NCBI GenBank assembly: GCA_016789745.1
Contig: JAEUQF010000423.1
Location: forward strand, 1 to 35,204
Length of the DNA stretch: 35,204 nucleotides
Source: Bryobacterales bacterium
GTDB taxonomy: Bacteria > Acidobacteriota > Terriglobia > Bryobacterales > Bryobacteraceae
Direction: 5' to 3'
A program made the position numbers and the translations under genes. The notes beneath the pieces were generated by a model. The model was not told the DNA's origin. It did not search any database and saw only the letters and a program-made list of their open reading frames with translations. Positions 30,259 to 35,204 of this stretch are shown here, one piece after another. Within the stretch, counting starts at the first letter, position 1. Every line of letters starts with the position of its first letter.

Positions 30259-32499
30259 ATGTCGACCGAGCCTAGTCCCGTCCCTGCTGCCGCCCGTCCC
30301 CCGGCCCCCCAGCCGTGGGAAGTTCCTGTGGTGGCCGAAGCTTGGCGGGAGTTGGAAGCCAAAGTCCGAGCCGCGCGTCCAAACGACGACCTTACCCCTC
30401 TACGCAAAGCCTTTGAACGCGGCGCCTGGTGGCATCGCAGCCGCAAACGCGACTCCGGCCTGCCGTATATCCTGCATCCCATCGCGGTATCCGCCATCCT
30501 GGCCGACGAGCAGATGGACATGGTCTGCCTGCAGGTGGGCATCCTGCATGACGTCGTCGAGGATGAAGACGTCACGGTAGACGATATCCGCCGGCAGTTC
30601 GGCGACGAAGTGGCGCGGGTGGTGGACGGCGTAACGAAGCTGGGCAAGATCAAGCTTGCCAACGCCGAAGAGCGCCAAGCCGAGAGCCTGCGCAAAATGC
30701 TGTTGGCGATGACCACCGATATCCGCGTGATCATCGTGAAGCTGGCTGATCGCATGCACAACCTGCAGACGCTGGACGCACTGTCGCGCGAACGGCAGCA
30801 GCGGATCGCGCTGGAGACGCTGGAGATCTACGTGCCCATCGCGCACCGCCTGGGCATGGGTAAGATTCGCGGCCAGTTGGAAGACTTGGCCTTCAAGTTC
30901 CAGGATCCGGACGCCTACAAAGAGATCCTGGAGCAGTTGGAAACCCGGCGCCAGGCCAACGCCGAATACCTGGTGCAGATCAAGTCCACCGTAGAAGCGA
31001 AGCTGGCGCGCGAGAACATCCCGGCCCGCGTGGAAGGGCGGCTGAAGCGCCCCTACTCCGTCTATCAGAAGATCAAGCGGCAGCGCATTGGCATTGAGCA
31101 GGTGTATGACCTGCTGGCGCTGCGCATCATCACGGATTCGGTGAAGAACTGCTACGCGGCGCTGGGCGTGATCCACAATGAGTGGACGCCCATCATGGGC
31201 CGCATCAAGGATTTCATCGCCATTCCGCGGCCGAACTTGTACCAGTCGCTGCATACGTCGGTGCTGGGCCCCGGCGGCCATTCGTTCGAGGTGCAGATCC
31301 GCACCGAGGAGATGCACCGCATCGCCGAGGAAGGCATTGCGGCGCACTGGAAGTACAAGGAACGGCACAAGGGCCCGGCCGATGACGACCAGCGCATTGC
31401 CTGGCTGCGGCAACTGGTGGAGTGGCAGAAGGAAGTCAGCGATTCCCAATCGTTCCTGTCCACGCTGAAGGTGGAACTGTATTCGGAAGAGGTTTACTGC
31501 TTCACGCCGAAGGGGCGCGTGATCGTGCTGCCGCGCGATGCCAGCCCCATCGACTTTGCCTACGCGATTCACTCCGACGTCGGCAATAGCTGCGTGGGCG
31601 CGAAGGTGAACGGACGCATCGTCCCGCTCAAGTACAACCTGCGCAACGGCGACGTGGTGGAGATCCTGACGCAGTCCGGCCATGAGCCTTCGAAGGACTG
31701 GCTGGCGCTGGTCAAAACGTCGCGCGCCCGGAACAAGATCCGGCATCACATCAATGCCACCGAGCGCGAGAAGGCCATTGAGATTGGCGCGAAGTACCTG
31801 GAGAAGGAGTCGCGCCGGCTGGGCGTCTCCCTAAACAAGATTTCGAAGGAACGTTTGGAGAACGTGGCCGCCGAATACGGCCTCTCCAAGACCGAGGATC
31901 TGTACGCGGCGCTGGGGTTTGGGCGCTTCTCCGCCCGCCATATTCTGCACAAGCTGGAACCGGACCTGGTGCCGGAGAACGTGGAACCCGCGCGGCCGGT
32001 GACGGTACCGGTGCCGGTTCCCGGCGGCCCTGCCGGCGCGGGGCAGGACCTGGTGCTGAAGGTGAAGGGCATCGACGATGTGCTGGTGTATCGCGCCAAG
32101 TGCTGCAACCCGATCCGCGGCGAGGCCATCGTAGGCTATGTGACGCGCGGCAAGGGCGTGGCGGTGCATTCGCTGCATTGCAAGAACGTCCAGAGCCTGC
32201 TCTATGAGAACGAACGCAAGATCGATGTGGAGTGGGCGCGGGCGGTGGCCGAGAGCTTCACGGTGAAGCTGATTGTCTATTCGGAAGACCGCCCCGGCAT
32301 GCTGCACGAGATCACGTCGGTGTTTTATAACGAGAGTTCGAACATCCGGAGCGTAGAAGCGCGGATGGACGAGAAACGTAATGATGACAGTGCGATTGTC
32401 GATCTCACGTGCGAAGTGAAAGACAAGCGCCAGATGGAGAAGATCGTCAGCGCCTTACGCCGCATCTCCGGCGTGCGCGACGTCGAAAGAGTGCAATGA
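30259..32499 (+). CDS. relA/spoT: Bifunctional (p)ppGpp synthetase/hydrolase, RelA/SpoT family
   Basis: From the ATG at 30259 this is 746 residues. Order of domains: HD hydrolase with His73, His97-Asp98 and Glu101-Asp102 (GILHDVVEDEDVT); synthetase with RLKRPYSVYQKI, YDLLALRII and PNLYQSLHTSV (about 255-335); TGS domain (YCFTPKGRVIVLP, about 410-470); a C-terminal zinc-finger-like region with KCCNPIRGEAIVGYVTRG; and ACT domain (about 670-746). Both active sites look intact, so it should make and break (p)ppGpp in the stringent response. An upstream ATG-less extension to 30181 was rejected. The stop overlaps the DUF971 gene (ATGA). Confidence 0.95.
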   Translation: MSTEPSPVPAAARPPAPQPWEVPVVAEAWRELEAKVRAARPNDDLTPLRKAFERGAWWHRSRKRDSGLPYILHPIAVSAILADEQMDMVCLQVGILHDVVEDEDVTVDDIRRQFGDEVARVVDGVTKLGKIKLANAEERQAESLRKMLLAMTTDIRVIIVKLADRMHNLQTLDALSRERQQRIALETLEIYVPIAHRLGMGKIRGQLEDLAFKFQDPDAYKEILEQLETRRQANAEYLVQIKSTVEAKLARENIPARVEGRLKRPYSVYQKIKRQRIGIEQVYDLLALRIITDSVKNCYAALGVIHNEWTPIMGRIKDFIAIPRPNLYQSLHTSVLGPGGHSFEVQIRTEEMHRIAEEGIAAHWKYKERHKGPADDDQRIAWLRQLVEWQKEVSDSQSFLSTLKVELYSEEVYCFTPKGRVIVLPRDASPIDFAYAIHSDVGNSCVGAKVNGRIVPLKYNLRNGDVVEILTQSGHEPSKDWLALVKTSRARNKIRHHINATEREKAIEIGAKYLEKESRRLGVSLNKISKERLENVAAEYGLSKTEDLYAALGFGRFSARHILHKLEPDLVPENVEPARPVTVPVPVPGGPAGAGQDLVLKVKGIDDVLVYRAKCCNPIRGEAIVGYVTRGKGVAVHSLHCKNVQSLLYENERKIDVEWARAVAESFTVKLIVYSEDRPGMLHEITSVFYNESSNIRSVEARMDEKRNDDSAIVDLTCEVKDKRQMEKIVSALRRISGVRDVERVQ

Positions 32500-32849
32500 G
32501 TCTGAGCCCCGATCCGGAACACATCGCCGTATCTAAATCGAAGGGAATCAAGATCGACTGGGCCGATGGGCATGCGAGTGAGTACACGTGTGCCTATCTG
32601 CGAGATGAATGCCCCTGCGCCACCTGTACCGGCGCGCACGGCACCACGCCCGAGAAGACCACCTATTCCAAACCGGACGCGAATCCGTTCCAGATGTACA
32701 AGCCGGCCATCCGGATGTTGTCGGTGGAGCCGGTGGGCAACTACGCCATCCGCATCAATTGGAATGACGGGCACAACACAGGCATCTATTCGTATGAGCA
32801 TCTGCGCAAGATCTGCAATTGTGCCGCGTGCCGTGCCGGGCGGAGTTGA
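32496..32849 (+). CDS. DUF971 protein
   Basis: This 117-residue protein overlaps the relA/spoT stop by 4 nt. It has the DUF971 signature: SKGIKIDWADGH and YLRDECPCATC near the N-terminus, then a W-N-DGHNTGIYSYEHLRKIC ending. Seven cysteines (32, 39, 41, 44, 107, 109, 112) in CPCATC and CNCAAC groups suggest metal binding. The same domain occurs at the N-terminus of gamma-butyrobetaine hydroxylase and beside Fe-S assembly proteins; its role alone is not known. Confidence 0.85.
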   Translation: MSLSPDPEHIAVSKSKGIKIDWADGHASEYTCAYLRDECPCATCTGAHGTTPEKTTYSKPDANPFQMYKPAIRMLSVEPVGNYAIRINWNDGHNTGIYSYEHLRKICNCAACRAGRS

Positions 32850-32883
32850 TCCGAGTTTCGCAATTGTCATCTACTTCGTGGGA

Positions 32884-32910
32884 TTAACCAGACGTATCGC
32901 ATGGTACACT
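32884..32910 (+). promoter_or_regulatory. Possible promoter of the TonB-dependent receptor-like gene
   Basis: TACACT at 32905-32910 could be a -10, with a poor TTAACC at 32885-32890. It would give an almost leaderless transcript for the ATG at 32916. Weak. Confidence 0.2.
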
Positions 32911-32915
32911 TCGCC

Positions 32916-35204
32916 ATGCGCGCTCTTGGAGTCTGCTTTCTACTCGTTCTAATCTCTATCCTGCTTCACGGCCAAGCCACGGAAGGCACCATTCTTGGTT
33001 CCATCACCGATGCCACCGGCGCCGCCGTTCCCAATGCCCCGGTCCGCGTCACCAATACGCTAACCGGGGTGGTCCGCAACACCACCACGAATGATTCCGG
33101 CGAATACACGGTTACCAACCTGCCTTTGGGCGAGTATGCCGTTGGTACCGAAGTCGCCGGCTTTAAACGAGCCGTTCACCCGCCGGTTCCGATCACCGTA
33201 AAAGCCCGCGTGCGCGTCGATCTGCGGCTGGAAGTGGGCGAAACCTCGCAGAGTGTAGAAGTGACGGTAGCGACTCCGCTCCTGAAGACCGATACGGCGG
33301 AGGTGGGTGGCGTGGTCTCGCGCCAGGTGCTGCAGGATGTCCCGGTCTTTGGCCGCAACTTCCTCGCCTTGGCGGCGCTGGTGCCGGGCACCACCAACGG
33401 CCCGCCCTCGAGCCGGCAGCGGGACTTTTCGGGCGCTTCGGTGAACGTGGGCGGCGCCTCGGCCGAAGCCAACAACTTCATAATCGACGGCATTTCGAAC
33501 AACATGGAGTTTTCGGGCGCGATGGGCGTCGTGCCGGCCATTGACGCCATCCAGGAGTTCGCCATCCAGACCAGCCAGTATTCGGCGGAGTTCGGCCGCT
33601 CGGGCGGGGGCATTGTGAACCTGGCCATCAAGTCGGGCAGCAATGATTGGCATGGCTTTGCCTACGACTACTTCCGGAACGACAAACTGGACGCGCGGCC
33701 GTTCGACTTCACCTTCACCAACCAGCCGAAGCAGCCGCTGCGGCGCAATCAGTTCGGCGGCGGCATGGGGCTGCCGATTGTGCGCAACCGGCTGTTTCTG
33801 TTCGGCAACTTCGAAGGTATTCGCAACCCGAGCGCCAGCATCGCCAACTACATCATGGCTACCGACGCCGAGAAGCAGGGTGACTTTTCGGGGTCGTCGA
33901 TCATCTATGCCGACCCGGCGACGACGCGGCCCGATCCTTCGAACGCGTTAGGCATCCGGACGCCCTTCCCCGGCAACCGTGTCCCGGCGAACCGCATCGA
34001 CCCGATGAGCACACGGCTGCTGAGCTATTTCCCGCTGCCCAACTTCCGCGATCCCAACCCGAATGTGCGAAACAACTACCTGGTGTCGGAGAAGAATCGC
34101 GAGAGCCTGAATTCGTTCAACATTAAGAGCGATGGCGTGATCAACGCTCGCAACTCAATGACAGGCCGCATCTCGCAGCAGCGTGGAGACCGGCGGCGAT
34201 CGTTCTGGATGCCGGAGGACCGATTGGGGGGCAAGGCGGCACTCGATGCCACCAACACCGGACTGACCTATACGCATGTGTTCAGCCCGGTGATGGTGAA
34301 TGAGGCGCGGGCCGGCTATAACTATCTGCGGTTCGGCAACGAGATGCTGAACAACGAGAACGTGATGGACGAGTTCCGCATTCCCGGCTGGAACACGGTG
34401 TCGTTCGCCCGCGGATTTCCCGCCTACAGCGTGCGCAACTACACGGCGACCTCCATCATCCGGCCGATTGCCAGCGTGCCCACGCCGTTCTTCCTGGTGG
34501 AGCATAGCTGGCAGTTCATGGACAACCTGAGCTGGCAGCGCGGCAAACACGCGTTGAAGTTCGGCGTAGAGGCCGGCCGCATCGCCAACAATCGCTTTCA
34601 GGGGCGCAACGGCGGCGGGACGCTGAGCTACGACGGCACCTATTCGACGCCGCGCGTGGGCGCCCCGCTGGAACCGCTGCGCACCGGCATGACGGATGCG
34701 TTGCTGAACCAGGCGCGCAGCTTCATCACCAACTACCAGTTTGACGGGGTGCGGATCCGGTCGACTCGCTGGAGCGCGTTCGTGCAGGATGACTTCCGTG
34801 TCAACACGAATCTGACGCTGAACCTGGGGCTGCGTTGGGAATACTTCAGTCCTTGGAAGGAAGAGCAGGACCGGTTGTTGAACTTCGACCTCCGCACCGG
34901 CGAGCGGCTGCTGGCCGAATCGACGCGACCGATTGTGCGTGACCTGGTGGGCATTCCGAACGGGACCATGCCCGCGGGCTGGCGCTACACGAGCAACGAC
35001 GAGATCCTGCCCAGACCCAACCGGGCGAACTTCTCGCCGCGCTTCGGCTTTGCCTACAACGCCGGACGCAACATTGTGTTCCGCGGCGGCTACGGCATCT
35101 TCTACGCGGCCACGGTAAGCAACAGCTTCAACAACGCCGGCACCGACGGCAGCCCGTTCTTCTTTGACTTCGCGCTGGCGAGCGAGTTGGACCGGCCCAT
35201 CCTG
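32916..35204 (+). CDS. Oar-like TonB-dependent outer-membrane protein, 3' part outside window
   Basis: The frame from the ATG at 32916 stays open to the window edge (763 codons). It begins with a signal peptide (MRALGVCFLLVLISILLHGQA), then a carboxypeptidase-regulatory-like beta-sandwich (GTILGSITDATGAAVPNAPVRVTN ... about 24-105), then a plug-like domain (ETSQSVEVTVATPLLKTDTAEVG ... NNFIIDGISNNMEF) and the first barrel strands. This is the large Oar/SusC-like receptor family abundant in Acidobacteria, and usually about 1000-1200 residues. It would take up large substrates in the outer membrane. An ATG at 32901 in frame is also possible but lacks a better signal peptide. Confidence 0.85.
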   Translation, partial: MRALGVCFLLVLISILLHGQATEGTILGSITDATGAAVPNAPVRVTNTLTGVVRNTTTNDSGEYTVTNLPLGEYAVGTEVAGFKRAVHPPVPITVKARVRVDLRLEVGETSQSVEVTVATPLLKTDTAEVGGVVSRQVLQDVPVFGRNFLALAALVPGTTNGPPSSRQRDFSGASVNVGGASAEANNFIIDGISNNMEFSGAMGVVPAIDAIQEFAIQTSQYSAEFGRSGGGIVNLAIKSGSNDWHGFAYDYFRNDKLDARPFDFTFTNQPKQPLRRNQFGGGMGLPIVRNRLFLFGNFEGIRNPSASIANYIMATDAEKQGDFSGSSIIYADPATTRPDPSNALGIRTPFPGNRVPANRIDPMSTRLLSYFPLPNFRDPNPNVRNNYLVSEKNRESLNSFNIKSDGVINARNSMTGRISQQRGDRRRSFWMPEDRLGGKAALDATNTGLTYTHVFSPVMVNEARAGYNYLRFGNEMLNNENVMDEFRIPGWNTVSFARGFPAYSVRNYTATSIIRPIASVPTPFFLVEHSWQFMDNLSWQRGKHALKFGVEAGRIANNRFQGRNGGGTLSYDGTYSTPRVGAPLEPLRTGMTDALLNQARSFITNYQFDGVRIRSTRWSAFVQDDFRVNTNLTLNLGLRWEYFSPWKEEQDRLLNFDLRTGERLLAESTRPIVRDLVGIPNGTMPAGWRYTSNDEILPRPNRANFSPRFGFAYNAGRNIVFRGGYGIFYAATVSNSFNNAGTDGSPFFFDFALASELDRPIL

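Noticed and set aside
30400..31749. A 449-codon frame on the - strand across relA/spoT
   Set aside because: RelA/SpoT domains are intact on the + strand; the - frame is a shadow.
1..35204. CRISPR array, tRNA, rRNA or complete insertion sequence
   Set aside because: No regularly spaced repeats, tRNA-like cloverleaf or transposase frame was recognised in either strand by reading.

Overview
The window is GC-rich bacterial DNA that reads as an Acidobacterium of the Solibacter/Bryobacter type. The clues are a Ser/Thr kinase with a C-terminal TPR half, a very large Oar-like TonB-dependent outer-membrane protein, the N-terminal 'NARKHGLS' protein family, many secreted enzymes, and many small toxin-antitoxin modules. 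This is an inference from gene content; no rRNA or tRNA gene was seen.

Layout. Positions 1-5076 hold a truncated heparinase-like gene, a receptor-like protein kinase, a secreted-protein gene broken by an in-frame TAG, and two small envelope proteins. Positions 5141-8296 hold a glycosyltransferase-like gene divergent from an HPr-kinase-like P-loop protein that overlaps a nucleotidyltransferase-fold protein. Positions 8309-19400 are the centre of interest. Positions 19596-32849 are mostly ordinary metabolism and housekeeping: CopG plus a broken PIN toxin, PIG-L deacetylase, YqeY, a vanadium-haloperoxidase-like protein, a class V aminotransferase, an alpha/beta hydrolase overlapping a cysteine-synthase-like gene, a YdcH/DUF465 protein, a Dabb protein, a cyclase-sulfatase pair, bifunctional RelA/SpoT and DUF971. 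From 32916 to the window end runs a TonB-dependent receptor-like gene.

The central system is a diversity-generating retroelement (DGR) that feeds two predicted NTPase conflict or signalling proteins. An adenine-rich template repeat (TR, about 13150-13288) is matched by a variable repeat at the 3' end of a STAND NTPase gene on the + strand (VR1, 11772-11909) and by another at the 3' end of a protease-NACHT gene on the - strand (VR2, 14630-14766). In the core, 15 of 17 TR/VR2 differences fall on TR adenines, which is the hallmark of DGR mutagenic retrohoming. Both VRs fall in C-terminal FGE-sulfatase/C-type-lectin-fold domains, and both are followed about 30 nt after the stop by a GC hairpin within a conserved 3' flank that the TR lacks. 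A second, partly deleted TR-like copy lies at about 12002-12118 and is also changed mainly at adenines. The reverse transcriptase survives only as a C-terminal remnant (14143-14556, YVDD motif present) placed directly behind a VapC stop codon. Between VR1 and this remnant sit DUF433, MNT-HEPN and VapBC genes. The cassette therefore looks like a once-active DGR, now without its own intact RT in this window.

The two target proteins use the same logic in different formats. In one, a trypsin-like protease gene and a STAND NTPase gene are adjacent, each starting with a related N-terminal adaptor-like domain. In the other, an EAD1-like domain, a trypsin-like protease, a NACHT NTPase and the diversified sensor are fused in one 1118-residue protein. 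A subtilisin gene lies upstream of the fused gene. A reasonable inference is that the diversified FGE-like domain senses a ligand, the NTPase switches state, and the protease is the effector.
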